From Gymnothorax reevesii (taxonomy: Eukaryota; Chordata; Actinopteri; Anguilliformes; Muraenidae): 64,000 nt of DNA. A program made the position numbers and the translations under genes. The stretch covers positions 3,981,001 through 4,045,000 of the forward strand of contig CM056574.1 of the NCBI GenBank assembly GCA_029721435.1, in the 5' to 3' direction. Of this stretch, positions 44,787 through 59,140 are shown one piece after another. The stretch's first letter is position 1. Each line of letters starts with the position of its first letter. The notes below the pieces were generated by a model. That model was not told the DNA's origin and made no database searches. It saw only the letters and a list, made by a program, of their open reading frames with translations.

Positions 44787-46505
44787 AGGGGCCAAGCCTG
44801 AGGGGCTTGGGAAACGTTTCCCAGCACCGGCAGTGCAGGGAACCCGATTGTTTTTGTTCGGATTTTTATTATTATTATTTTTATTTTTCCGTAAGTAAAA
44901 GTGGTGCTGCAGGCTAAACCGTGCAAGGGAGGGTGAGGCAATTTAGAGGATTGGTTTAGATCCCTGCACTCACCTCAGACGCAAAAATTTACATATGTCC
45001 GCCAGCAGGGGGCGCTATAACTAAGGGCAACGCGTTCTGGGCTATAACTCTGGGCTAAAACTCACAGGATATATTCAAATTAGTACCTGCAACCTACCAA
45101 GAAAATTTCATTCAAATTGACTGATAGGGGGCTCTAAACAAAGCAGAATGGTATAACTCAAATCAGACTATAAATCAGCAATTGTTTGTCCCATTGCCAT
45201 AAAACTCACAGGATATATTCATTTAAGTACCTCAACCATACGCTGAAATTCTCTTTCAAATTGACTGACAGAGGGCGCTATAAATGCAAAACAAATCAGC
45301 GTGGTATGCCACAAATTAGACTATGAATCAGATATTGTTTGTCCTTGAGCCATAAAACTCACAGGATATATTCATATAAGTATTTGAAATATACTCTGAA
45401 AATTTCATTGAAATTGTACAATAGGAGGTGCTATAAATGCAAAACAAATCAACGTGGTGTAACACAAATAAGTCTATAAATCATAAATAGATTTTCCACT
45501 CTTTACAAAACTCACAAGATATGTCCACATAAGAACCGGAAACAAAGCCTGAAATTTTCTCTCAAGTCGGCCAGTAGGGGGCGCCATAAATGCACAAAAT
45601 AGACTAACAACAGAAATCAGACTATACATCATAAATTGTTGTTCCAATCATTAAACTGGAAAAATAGCTCCACATAAATACCTAAAACACACTCTTAAAG
45701 TGGCTTTCTTCCCCCGCTGCCACGATAGCAAGCGCAGTGGGGGACATAGTATTCAGCTCCGTCCAACTGTACGTCATGTCCCGTTTGTTGTAAACGCGAT
45801 GTCTCAAGAACGGTTCGACCGATTCAATTCATCTTTGGTGTCAAGGTGTATTAGGGGCGGGGGACATGGTATTCAGCTATGTCCGTCTGTCCGTCATTAC
45901 CGTTTGTTGTGAACGCGATATCTCATGAACGGTTTCACCAATTCCATTCGTCTTTGGTATCAAGGTGTATTAGGGGCGGAGGACATAGTATCCAGCTCTG
46001 TCTGTCGGTCCGTTATGTCCCGTTTGTTGTGAACGCGATATCTCAAGAACGCTTTGACCAATTCCATTCATCCTTGGTGTCCAGGTGTATGAGGGGTGGG
46101 GGACATAGAATTCAGCTCCATCTGTCCGGCCATCTGTCCATCCCATTACGTTTGTTGTGAACGCAATATCTCAAGAACGGTTTGACCGTTTCCATTCATC
46201 TTTGGGGTCAAGGTGTATTAGGGCCGGTGGACATGGTCTTCAGCTCCCTCAGTCCATTTGTCCGGCTGTCCTTCCATCACGTCCCGTTTGTTGTGAATGC
46301 AAAAACTGAAAAGCTCTTTGCGTGATTTTATTCATCTTTGGCTTCAATGTGTAATTTTGTGATATGCCCACCCCAGTCTATTTCCGTCACCTTGCGGGGG
46401 ACATGGCCACGTTTAGTGGCAACACTTTTTATTTAAGCTGTTAAAGCTTTCAACTACTAATTGTCATTCTTGGCTTGAACCCCAGAATTGCCGCTTGCGG
46501 CTATA
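44787..46505 (+). mobile_element. K start fused to H end
   Basis: A third K start (aggggccaagcctgaggggc) runs to about 45050. It then passes into H sequence (ctcacaggatatattca) and ends with gaattgccgcttgcggctat (46485-46505). The tandem array at 45790-46320 repeats that of 39780-40740. The junction at 45050 is either recombination or nested insertion. Confidence 0.45.
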
Positions 46506-47639
46506 TTAATAAATTTGATTTTCTAAAATAAGTACGCACAAACTTATTTTCCAGTCTGCCTTTAATTAGGCTAACTTTCGTGTCTTTTGTTGTTCAGTAA
46601 ATATCTGACTGGATGAGCATCGAACATACACTGCAAATCTGCAAAGCTGTGCATTGCGCTTAATCAAATAGATTGTAATTGTCAGTCGTCTGGCCTGACA
46701 AGCAGGTTGTTTCCAAATATGAGTAACTATTTTCTCCACACAGGTGCAATTTTATTTATTAAATAAATTTATGAAATAAATAAATAATGACATCTGTGCA
46801 GAGAAATTAATTACACTTATATTTGGAAAAAAACCTGCTTTTATTCATTTATTTATTCATTAATTAATTTAGTTTAATTTTTTTTACAAATAAGAACAAC
46901 AACAGCATGACGTACGCATTGCTGCATATGGTTTATTACTCATTTTGACAGCTGCACTCGTTCTTGCATGCTGTTCGCCGTTTTCAGATTTTCGTACACC
47001 TGGAGCTGGCGTGAGATTTTTGCGGACCGTTCGCTCACGTTCAGATTGATAAATGCCGATTCTTGCGGTAGATTCCGTGTATACCCATTTTTTTGATGCA
47101 TGCAAGTTTGATAAATGAGGGTCAATAATAGTAAGGAGATTCCAATAACTGTGGCACACATTTTTGAGAAAATACTTCTTTCATGATCATTTCTTTCCTT
47201 CAGTCATTTTTTTATTTCACTTATTTTTCTGTAGAAATTTTGTACACAAAGAGGATGAACAAAGGCACTAATTCATAACAGAGGGTGTCAGTGGAGGGCA
47301 CTGCAGTAATACAGGAGTCGGGGGTACGCTGAATTATCATTGGACGTCCTACATGAGCACTGCCATTGCATCATCATTAGTGGTAGATTGTTGACCACAA
47401 AACTAACAACAAAACTGAACGTTTCTGACCTTCATTGGAACGCCAGATTGAGACGTCAGTAACTGGAATTGCAACAGTTGAACCAAAGGTACACCACCCA
47501 GCTGTATGACTGATCCTGTGAATATTTAAAGCAACTTTTTTGTGAAAATCTTTTCCCAAAATTGAGATGTTCATAGAGCTTCCCTACTGTATGAATTCTT
47601 CAGAAACTCCTTAAATCAGCTGGTGCTGGGCTGCACCAC
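46506..47639. other. Gene-free stretch with a hairpin repeat
   Basis: 46700-46838 is an inverted repeat with arms of about 50 bp (caggttgtttccaaatatga at the left, its inverse at the right; cacacaggtgca versus tgcacaga). The rest has gtttgataaatgagggtcaa near 47107, similar to agcttgataaatgagagcca at 20242, so the same old element may lie on both sides. No gene. Confidence 0.45.
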
Positions 47640-50854
<3,215 letters not shown>

Positions 50855-50884
50855 TCTGATCTGATGTGTTCAGAAGTGCAGCTC

Positions 50885-50886
50885 CT
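50885..50886 (-). other. Likely 3' splice site upstream of the zinc-finger exon
   Basis: On the minus strand ccatttccccacag precedes gagctgcacttctg, a good acceptor. It leaves 30 bases of 5' UTR before the ATG at 50854, so a 5' non-coding or short coding exon should lie above 50.9 kb. Confidence 0.5.
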
Positions 50887-53390
50887 GTGGGGAAATGGAG
50901 GAAGGGATTTTAACGTTAAACTGGACAATCGAGATGAAAGAAATACTTTCTCCACAGATTTTGGATGATTCCAGCGATCTAATCGTATTCATTTTTTTAT
51001 ATCCTCTCATCTGTCAACCTAAACCAAACAAAAGAATTTTGTAACAGCTCACCAAATTGCTACACCAGAAAGGCTCAATAGTATAACTATTTGGATCAAT
51101 CATACCAGAGAAGGATATTTACAAACTTCGTCTGTACTACACAATGGGAGCAGGATTTCAGTTCCAACAGTCAAAAAGAGACTAAACATGATGAATTATA
51201 ATGGTTATACAGGTATATAACCATATATTGTATTGGGTAACTGCAATTTTCACTTTCTACTTAAGTACTCAAACATGAATTTGCATCATTCCACTTAAAC
51301 CCGCAAATAAGTGCTTGGGATAACAATAAGTTACATTATGTATGAGATGATGTCAAGCAGTTAATTTTCATAATATAAACTGGAAGTAATATTTATGTTA
51401 CAACTGTGAAGCATGTGGGTAAAATTTTCTATCAGAAGTGCTGCACTATTGTATTCCATTTGAAAGTTAAGGCTGGCACACATTATAAGAGTCTTCAGAC
51501 CTTCGCAGATTTAGAGACCACACACTCAATGATAAAAGACAGATCTCACAAGATCTCTCTTCTGATCTTATGGTGTGTGGAGCACCTCACACACTACAGG
51601 ATTTCTAATCGCAAATATTAAACATGTTCATTATTTCCTTCATTATTTCCTTCCTCTCCTTCAGAGTCCTTCCAAGCGGATCGGACTGGAAAAAATAAAG
51701 AAATTAAAAAATCACTCAACACTCCCCGCACCACAGGAAAATCAGACACGATGTTGTTTGCAAACATCAAACAATCGGGCCGTTGCTGGCTTTGATCGAA
51801 AGGGGGAGATCAAAACAAAAATCAGCCCAATTATCCTGTGGTGTGTACCTGGGTAATAAAGTAACTGATAAGAATTTTATTTATTATTTATTTTATTTTA
51901 GTCATTAAATCGAGTGTCTTATGGTTTTAAACCTTCACGCGCTAAATGCAGCTATATTTGCTCCATGATTTCAATTCAAAATCAAAGCTGCTGAAAACCT
52001 ATCATGTGGCAGCCCATTTAAAGGTCTACTAAGTTAGAAAAAAAACAAGTCGACATGGTCAACAACATCCCACGCCAATCCTGTGCTTCTTATTTTCAAA
52101 CTCCATCAAGGCCTTTATGTTCTGAAGCTACACACCAAATTTAGTTGTCCTATCTGTAATAGTTTCTAAGAAAAGTTGACCCCTTTCTCTCGGACGGACT
52201 GACGGATGGAGGTCAAACCTATATCCCCCTCACACTTCGTGTTGTCAGGGGATAATAAACCGTGTAGACGTGTATTATTGCCTGTATTTCACAAATCCAG
52301 CATTTAACTTTCGTAATTGAATGTCATATTGGCAAAAAATGAGGTGACCAGACACTTTGAGACCTCTCCTTAAAACTCGCGAGCGATTGGCGAATCGGCT
52401 GCCACGTATGAGAAGTAAACTGCACCGGAGCTAGTGCAGAAAACTACTTGTTTCACTCCTTATTTCAACAGCCAATTTGTGAAAGAGAGACAAGACATAG
52501 TTATCGTATTTGTGACGAATATTCTTATCGATACATTTTCCACATAGGCCTATCCAATGGCATGATTTACACACACTGTCCAGATTTTGTGGGTTTTTAA
52601 CTTTTCCGCGAACAAACCTCTGATCTCATCTGGGATTGGTCGTAAACGCGTGTACAATCGTTTTAAGCGTTCTTGCATTGTATACTACACTAAATGAATG
52701 CTAATTTTGGACTTCGAACACAGTAAGCGACTGTAGGGCAACTTCATACTCGCATGGACCGTTCGCTTGTGTTTATGTTTGGGTTTTGCTTTCAGATATG
52801 TGCCGTGCCGGAGTCCTCGTAGTCCATGGTGATTAGGATCACGATATGGCCAGTGTTTCAGAAACGAACACAAATGCGAATTTTGAATGTCATCACCAAC
52901 AACAATGATTTACGATACTATTAACTAACAAAGCAACATAGACACAAGCTCATTGGTCAGCTCGTCTTCACAGCGCTCTTGCATTGACATTAACGCCGAA
53001 GCCGAACAGCGGGGCTGGACCGTGGGCTCCCCGCCCGGTGGGGTAGCAGCTGATCCGGATCTCAGAGATGCCAAGTCTGACGCATTCGAAGTAGATCCTA
53101 CGCATTTTTAGGCTTATTCACCGTCATCCGCAATTATTCAATGAAAGCTTATTAATGAGATTCTCACATGGAATTAAAATCCTTGTGCACTGAAGTTTCA
53201 GTTTCACTTGCGTAAAGGTGGACCTCACCGCAAGCAACATGGAAACCGATGATGACTCCGGAATTCTCGTGCTTCTCTTTACTCAGGGAAAAGAAACAGT
53301 GCATGTGTTTCATGATCGTTTCAATTATTTTAATGAAACAAGTCCAAATGAAAGCATTGGCGGAGCTAGAAATGGGAATTGGGGTGCATA
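50887..53390. other. Non-coding flank of the zinc-finger gene
   Basis: It is probably intron or upstream sequence of the minus-strand gene. It holds a partial MITE of the 28.6-kb family at about 51935-52050 (gaaaacctatcatgtggcag) and a fragment with ggtcaaacctatatccccct and a small hairpin (cccctcacacttcgtg) at 52080-52260. No recognisable exon was found. Confidence 0.4.
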
Positions 53391-53393
53391 CAC

Positions 53394-54548
53394 ACGTCCC
53401 TTTATGACAATTAAGATAATCCTAGCTAGTTCTCAATTATTTTTCTTTATTGACGCGTTTTCCAATTATTTTAATTGGCAACTGATTACACGGTTCCTCT
53501 CCACATGCGATCTAACTGCGATGAAATCATGGGCTAAATTCCGTGGAACTGAGAATTGGGCTGGACAAAACATCCGTTTCAACAGCGGCGGTTTGTCGGC
53601 CGTAACAAAGGGAAGCCAAAACCTCGCCCTTCAAAGCTTAATGACTTAAACCTTTCGCAGTTTATTTTTCTCGATCAGCGGTTGCTCATATGAATTGGAA
53701 GGACAATCTTATTTATTTTCGATAGCATTGTAATAGCCTACATTGCACCACAAAATTGAGGGGTTTTCTTTCATACATTAATTATGACGTAAATTACCAT
53801 AGGCCTATGTCTTTATAAATTCCGCACTCACGTAGCTTATGAGACAGCATAGATTCGCAAACTGATTAGTGAAGCTCATTAAGTAATAAGCTGTGCAACA
53901 TCGAATTCTTTACTTCTATATTAACATTGTAGAAAACGGATTCTCGTGGCTTCTTGCGAAAGAAGCCTCGCAAACTAATTTCATAAAGACGTATTGATCA
54001 TTTGCGTTTTCACTGTCCTACCAATTCGTATGAGCAACTGCTAAACAAGAAAAATAAACTGCGAAAGGTGTAAGTCATTTAGCTTCGAAGGGCAAGGTTC
54101 TGGCTTCCCTTTGCTAGGGCCGACGAGCCACCACTGCCTTTCAAACAATTATTTAGTCCTGACCAGCTGCTTCTTCTCCATGATTAGGTAGGACGACAAT
54201 CATTCATCTGGTCGCATTTGCTTAATTTAAATCAACGTTATTCAAAATTACACTCGGTACTGAGTGAAAAAAGAGGCACTGGGTAGTGAAATAGGCTATA
54301 AAAAGCATGCGGCTCAAACTATTTGACGTTGATGACTGAGAACAGGTCAGGACTAATAACTGTTTTAAACAGATGTTTTGTGCACCCAATTCTCAGTTCT
54401 ATGGAATTTAGCCCATGATTTCATTGCTGTTAGATCTCGTATGGAGAGAAACCGTGTCTTCAGTTGCCAATTACGATAACAGGAAAACACGTCAATAAAG
54501 AAAATTAATTGAGAACTAGCCAGGATCTATCCTAATTGTCATAAAATG
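53394..54548. repeat. Fold-back element, family A relative
   Basis: Outer arms 53394-53575 and 54375-54548 share tatgacaattaagata, attttctttattgacgcgtt, ttccaatt and cccatgatttcat in inverted order. Inner arms 53590-53720 and 54005-54135 share agggaagcca, cgcagtttatttttct and gttgctcata. The spacer is about 285 bp. The right arm has an extra 240 bp (54136-54374). The cgcgttttccaatta and tagctaggat words match the fold-back at 1.4-2.2 kb. An open frame at 53218-53649 is just arm sequence. Confidence 0.8.
54150..54362. mobile_element. Small inverted-end element inside the fold-back right arm
   Basis: Ends ttatttagtcctgacc and ggtcaggactaataac are inverted copies, and the piece lies in the part of the right arm that has no partner in the left arm. 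It is about 215 bp, non-coding. Confidence 0.5.
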
Positions 54549-54549
54549 T

Positions 54550-55104
54550 CTTTCATTATCTTTAGCACATTTCCTCAGTGCAAAGTTAGCAAAACTTGGC
54601 AAGGAAGTCGCACCAAAAAGATGGACAAACATCCTGAAGTCCACCAGGTCTTGTGTAAAATCACCATTTGGCCACGAGAGAAACCTCAGCAGGTCAGCAT
54701 CTTCCCTTGGTACCCTTACTTAGTGAAACATAGATTCTATGTCTGCCATGATCACCACTGGTTCCTTCCTGAATCTGGCCAGAACACTAATCAGTGAGCT
54801 AGTGAGATCTGGCCCTTGTAGCAGTTGAGAATTGAGAGATGTTGATGGGAAAGTGGCTGCACAGTCAAAAACCACACGGATTGTTCCTTTCTGAGGGTGG
54901 TAAACACTATGGTGTGGGATATATGATAGTCTCCCATCACTGCGTGCCAGCTCACCTGAAGGTACTTGGTCTGCATATCCCTTGACAACCATGTCATTCA
55001 TAAAATCTGTGTACTGTTGTCGAAATAATATGTTTCTTTTGAACCTCCTCTTTAAGTTTAGGGCACGCTGCTCTGCAACAGTCTTGTTATTCGGCATGTT
55101 CACA
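54550..55104 (-). pseudogene. Bel/Pao retrotransposon RT fragment
   Basis: The minus-strand frame reads LSYIPHHSVYHPQKGTIRVV, FDCAATFPSTSLNSQLLQGP, then VVIMADIESMFH, which is motif A of Bel/Pao RT. Below 54720 further Pao words follow in other frames ([26 protein letters not shown]). No YVDD box, protease or LTR is seen. It abuts the 5' edge of the next element, so one of the two was truncated at this junction. Confidence 0.75.
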
Positions 55105-55117
55105 CAACTTTTCCTCC

Positions 55118-56299
55118 GTGGCAATGCAATCGCCTACTATGCCTGTTGTGAGTCATGAGTCTCCTTGGGGCGCCGGTGTTACTCCAGCAGTGAAAAAGCA
55201 GGAGGTGATGCCTCCTACTACCCCCCCACCAACTTTGCCCAAGTTTGAGCCATACTCGCCAAGTACCGTTTGGTCCGGGAGCGATGCACGACTAAAGGTC
55301 CGTCTCGCTCGGTTAAAGCTTGAGGCTGAGGAGAAGGCGCAAAAGGCGGAGATTGAGGCACGAGAGAGGGCACAGAAACAAGAACAGGAGTTTGTGCTGG
55401 CCAAGCATAAACTGGAATTGGAGGCAGAAGTTAAATTGCGGCAGCTAGAGTTACAAAACGCTGCACAGCAAAACGCCTCAATGGTTACTCCAGATATGTC
55501 CTCACCTTTTGATTTAGCTGGTTATGATGTCAGGAGACATGTGGCTCTACCCTCTTTCAGGGAAACTGAGGTAGGTGCATATTTCAGCACTTTTGAGCGT
55601 TTGGCTGTAGCGCTTAAGTGGCCCAAAGAAGTTTGGACAACTTTGCTGCAGTGCAAACTTGCTGGCAAAGCTCAAGATGTAGTGGCTGCACTAACACTAG
55701 AAGAAAGCATGGACTATGAGGCTTTAAAGGCAGCTATTCTTCGAGCATATGAATTGGTGCCAGAGGTCTACAGACAAAAATGTAGAAATCAAAAGAAAAC
55801 TTCAGCCCAATCATTTGTAGAGTTTGCCAGAGAGAAGGGAACTCTGTTTGACGAATGGTGTTCTGCAAGTAAAGTTCATGACTATGGCTCTCTTCGAGAA
55901 TTAATTTTAATTGAAGAGTTTAAAAATTGTGTTTCAGAAAGTGTTGTGGTTTATCAAAACGAACGGAAGGTGATGTCCTTGTCTGAGGCTGCGATATTTG
56001 CAGATGAGTTTGCACTCACTCATAAGACTGTGTTCGGTTCTTCTCACGCATCTAAATTGGCTGCTACCCGCAGTTCCAAAGCAGGTGAATTGCCAGAAAA
56101 TTCCAAATCGCCCCCAATATGCTCAAAAGAAGACCGAGAATGTTTTTATTGCCACAAAGTAGGGCATGTTATAGCTAATTGTTTAGCTTTAAAAAGGAAA
56201 AATGCTGCCACTGCCAAACCAACCGGTTTTGTAAGAACTGTTTCTCAAAGCACCCCCGTGTTTGAACGCTTCCGAATGCCATCCGGAAGATGGTTTTGA
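55118..56299 (+). CDS. gag: Gag with coiled coil, SCAN-like region and zinc knuckle
   Basis: The 393-aa frame is open. Residues 57-115 are a charged coiled coil (EEKAQKAEIEARERAQK). Residues 145-215 are a helical block (LPSFRETEVGAYFSTFERLA, WPKEVW). Residues 218-303 resemble the SCAN domain (VYRQKCRNQ, FVEFAREKGTLFDEWC, ELILIEEFKNCV), a likeness known for Gmr1-like gag. The zinc knuckle is C342-C345-H350-C355 (CFYCHKVGHVIANC). The first Met is a convenience start, since the true 5' end is lost. A protease frame overlaps the end. Confidence 0.8.
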   Translation: MAMQSPTMPVVSHESPWGAGVTPAVKKQEVMPPTTPPPTLPKFEPYSPSTVWSGSDARLKVRLARLKLEAEEKAQKAEIEARERAQKQEQEFVLAKHKLELEAEVKLRQLELQNAAQQNASMVTPDMSSPFDLAGYDVRRHVALPSFRETEVGAYFSTFERLAVALKWPKEVWTTLLQCKLAGKAQDVVAALTLEESMDYEALKAAILRAYELVPEVYRQKCRNQKKTSAQSFVEFAREKGTLFDEWCSASKVHDYGSLRELILIEEFKNCVSESVVVYQNERKVMSLSEAAIFADEFALTHKTVFGSSHASKLAATRSSKAGELPENSKSPPICSKEDRECFYCHKVGHVIANCLALKRKNAATAKPTGFVRTVSQSTPVFERFRMPSGRWF

Positions 56300-56894
56300 G
56301 TCGTTTATTTTCGGTGGTTTTATTTCTCTTTCTGGAGATGCGAATGACCAAAAACCCGTTCGGATTTTAAGAGACACTGGAGCTTCGCAGTCCTTTGTGT
56401 TAGCCAATGTCATAACAGTATCGAATCTGACATATAGTGGTGCTAACGTGATAGTTCAGGGAATTGATATCCTTTGTTACTGTTCCCTTACACAAAGTTC
56501 ATCTTCAGACTGAATTGGTCACGGGTCATTTTAACGTGGCTGTACTTTGCCTGTTCGTGACGTTGATTTTATTATGGGAAATGACATTGCCGGCGGTAAA
56601 GTGCATCCAGTCCTTGAGGTTTTAAATAATCCCGTATCCTGCCCTATGTCTGACTTGTCTGGCTCAAATTCTGCGGTGTTCCCTGCATGTGTGCTTACGC
56701 GAGCTCAATCTAAGAAATGGGGCGAGGAAGTTGATTTGTCGCAATCTGTTTTATCATCCACTTTTACTGACGATATTCCTCGCATTGAACAAAAACTACC
56801 AGGCATGCAACCAGAGATGAGTACGGAGGTCAAACCTCAAGAGAATTCTGAAAAAGAGCAACACGAATTTCTCTTTAGAAGTGTCTCCTCTTAA
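56262..56894 (+). pseudogene. Protease region, frameshifted
   Basis: The active-site box ILRDTGASQSFVLA is in the frame starting at 56262, which ends at 56513. The second box DFIMGNDIAGG is in a different frame (56547-56894). A frameshift and stop therefore cut the protease in two. The family enzyme works as a dimer and processes Gag-Pol. Confidence 0.75.
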
Positions 56895-58180
56895 ATTTCC
56901 TGCCACTAGTGAACAACTTGTTGCCGCTCAGGAAAATGATTCTTCCTTGCGTAAGTGTTTTGAGATGGTAGTCACACCAGTTGTGATGAAAGAGAAGCCG
57001 ATCGCTTATTTTGTTGACAATGGGTTGCTAATGAGAAAGTGGTCCTCTTCATTAACTAAGGGAAGCGAATTGAGTATAGCTTACCAAATTGTTGTACCTG
57101 TCGCGTATCGACCGCACATATTGGCTTTGGCACATGAAGATTCATGGTCTAGTCATTTAGGCGTTACAAAGACGTATAATCGCGTTTTGAGGCATTTCTT
57201 TTGGCCGGGACTTAAAAATACTGTTTCAATGCACTGTCGATCTTGTCACGTTTGTCAGATTGCGGGGAAACCGAACCAGGTTATTCCACCAGCCCCACTC
57301 TGTCCTATTCCAGTGCTTGGTGAATCTTTTCAGCACGTGATTGTTGATTGTGTTGGTCCGCTTCCAAAGGTGAAATCTGGTCAACAGTTTTTACTTACAA
57401 TCATGTGTACTGCGACTGCCATTGCATTGCGCACAATCACTGCCAAGAACATGATAAAAGCATCGACACGTTTTTTTTCAATATTTGGGTTCCCGAAAAT
57501 TATTCAGGCAGATCAAGGTACGAACTTCCTTTCTAAGCAGTTTCAACGGTTTTTGCAATCTTTATCAATTAAAAATCAGATCGCAAGTGCCTACCATCCT
57601 GAGAGTCAGGGGGCGCTAGAGCATTGGCATCAGACTCTCAAGTCTGCCCTCCGTAAATATTGTCTGGAGACTGGAAATGGCTGGGAGGATGGGTTGCCAT
57701 ACGCTCTGTTCACTTTACGAGAAGCAGTGCAGGAATCATTGGGGTTCAGTCCTGCTGAACTAGTGTTTGGGCATACTGTCAGAGGTCCATTAAAAGTGTT
57801 GAAGGATCAGTTCATGTCTGTTCCTGATGTAAAGTCTAATGTGTTGGATTATGTTTGTCAGGTTCGAGAGAAATTGCACCATGCCTGTTCCCTTGCTAAA
57901 GAGGCGCTCTCTTCGTCTCAGAGTAAAATGAAGCGTTGTTTTGATTGGAAGGCTGTTGAGCGCAGTTTCAAACCTGGTGATCAAGTCCTAGTTCTGTTGC
58001 CTGTTGCTGGATCTGCTTTGTCGGCCCATTTTTCTGGTCCCTAAACTGTGGAGGAAAAACTAAGCAAAAGTAATTATGTAATTCAAACACCCGATCGTAA
58101 GCGTCAGTCACGCGTCTGCCATATTAATATGCTTAAAGCATATCATCCTAGAGAAATGCCTCTGTCAGATATTAAAAAAG
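56881..58180 (+). pseudogene. Integrase, one stop in the GPY/F region
   Basis: The 387-aa frame has a zinc module (H85, H92, C122, C125) and a complete DD35E core: D156 (VDCVGPLP), D211 (QADQGTNF) and E247 (SQGALEHWH), with 35 residues between D211 and E247. After GDQVLVLLPV the frame reaches FSGP and then a TAA at the position of the expected Tyr of GPY. The next frame segment (VCHINMLKAYHP) ends the module. Integrase inserts the cDNA; the core itself looks intact. Confidence 0.8.
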
Positions 58181-58379
58181 TTCTGCCTGTGTCCCACATT
58201 TCTACTACTAGCCCTGTTCCTAATCGCAGTGTTGATGGTATAGAGGATGAGGATGGCCTTGTACTTCGGAATGCCCCACAGCAATGTGCTAGACTGACCA
58301 ATTCGGAAATTCTATCAGATTTGTCTTCCCACTCACTGATTTATCAGATAATCAGAGGTCTGATATAGTGAATTTAATC
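58181..58379 (+). pseudogene. Integrase-RT linker
   Basis: The frame 58048-58368 carries a poorly conserved linker (LPVSHISTTSPVPNRS) and ends just before the RT start at 58368. It parallels 14521-14790. Confidence 0.5.
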
Positions 58380-59140
58380 CACGAGTTTCCTACTCTTTTT
58401 GGTGATACCCCGTCTCAGACCACTGTAATACACCATGATATTCATGTGGGCGGTGCTGCCCCAATTAGACAACACCCATATCGGGTTAATATTGCAAAAC
58501 GTGAGGCCATGAAACAGGAAGTGCAATATCTTTTGGATAATAGCTTGGCTAAGCTCAGTCATAGTCCATGGAGCTCGCCTTGTATTCTTGTCCCAAAACC
58601 TGATGGAACGTCACGCTTCTGCACAGACTTTCGGAAAGTAAATGCAGTTACTGTGCCAGACTCTACCCTCTCCTGAGAATGGAGGACTGCATCGATAACA
58701 TTGGTGCCGCTAAGTTTGTCACTAAAATTGACTTGTTGAAGGGGTATTGGCAAGTGCCTTTAACTCCTCGTGCTTCTGAGATTTCGGCATTTGTCACCCC
58801 CGACAACTTTCTCCAATATAATGTTTTAGCATTTGGCCTTCGAAACGCCCCAGCTACCTTTCAGCGTCTTGTGAATACGGTGCTTATGGGTATTCCAGAT
58901 TGTTATGCCTACTTGTATGACCTGGTGATTAGGTCAGATAATTGGGCTGACCATATCTCTGTGCTGCATTGTGTGTTTGAGAGGTTAGGCAAAGCAACAT
59001 TAACTCTGAACCTCGCCAAATGTGAATATGGTAAAGCGACTGTAACGTATCTGGGAAAGCAAGTGGGTAATGGCTAAGTTAGGCCATTGGAAGCAAAGGT
59101 TGCAGCGATTGTTGGTTTCCCTGTGCCTACAACTGGGCGT
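58380..59140 (+). pseudogene. Reverse transcriptase, active-site box changed
   Basis: 58368-58676 encodes the RT fingers: IRQHPYRVN, AKLSHSPWSSPCILVPKPDG and FCTDFRKVN, then a stop after DSTLS. 58679-59077 continues: VTKIDLLKGYWQVPL (motif A) and LAFGLRNAPATFQRL (motif B). The catalytic box reads AYLYDLVI instead of the family's Y-x-D-D, so the first Asp is Tyr. Another stop follows at 59075, then ELRRLLGMAGYYRSF in the connection. The copy could not polymerise. Confidence 0.8.

Larger units (their letters stand above)
38766..46505. repeat. Nest of hairpin-ended non-coding repeats
   Basis: Three families are interleaved. H starts with a ttcaagcccgtagggcttgaa palindrome and ends gccgcttgcggc. 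K starts ccaagcccgaggggcttgg and ends aactgcttgcagttctag. A third starts cccgtcttaagacggg and ends gcaccgttggcggtgc. They sit in TTA/ATT runs and interrupt one another. None codes for a protein. Recurrent phrases are ggggcgctataa, cacaggatatattca and ctcaagaacggtttgacc. Confidence 0.65.

Noticed and set aside
53218..53649. 143-aa frame on the plus strand
   Set aside because: It lies in the left arm of a fold-back repeat and has no recognisable domain.
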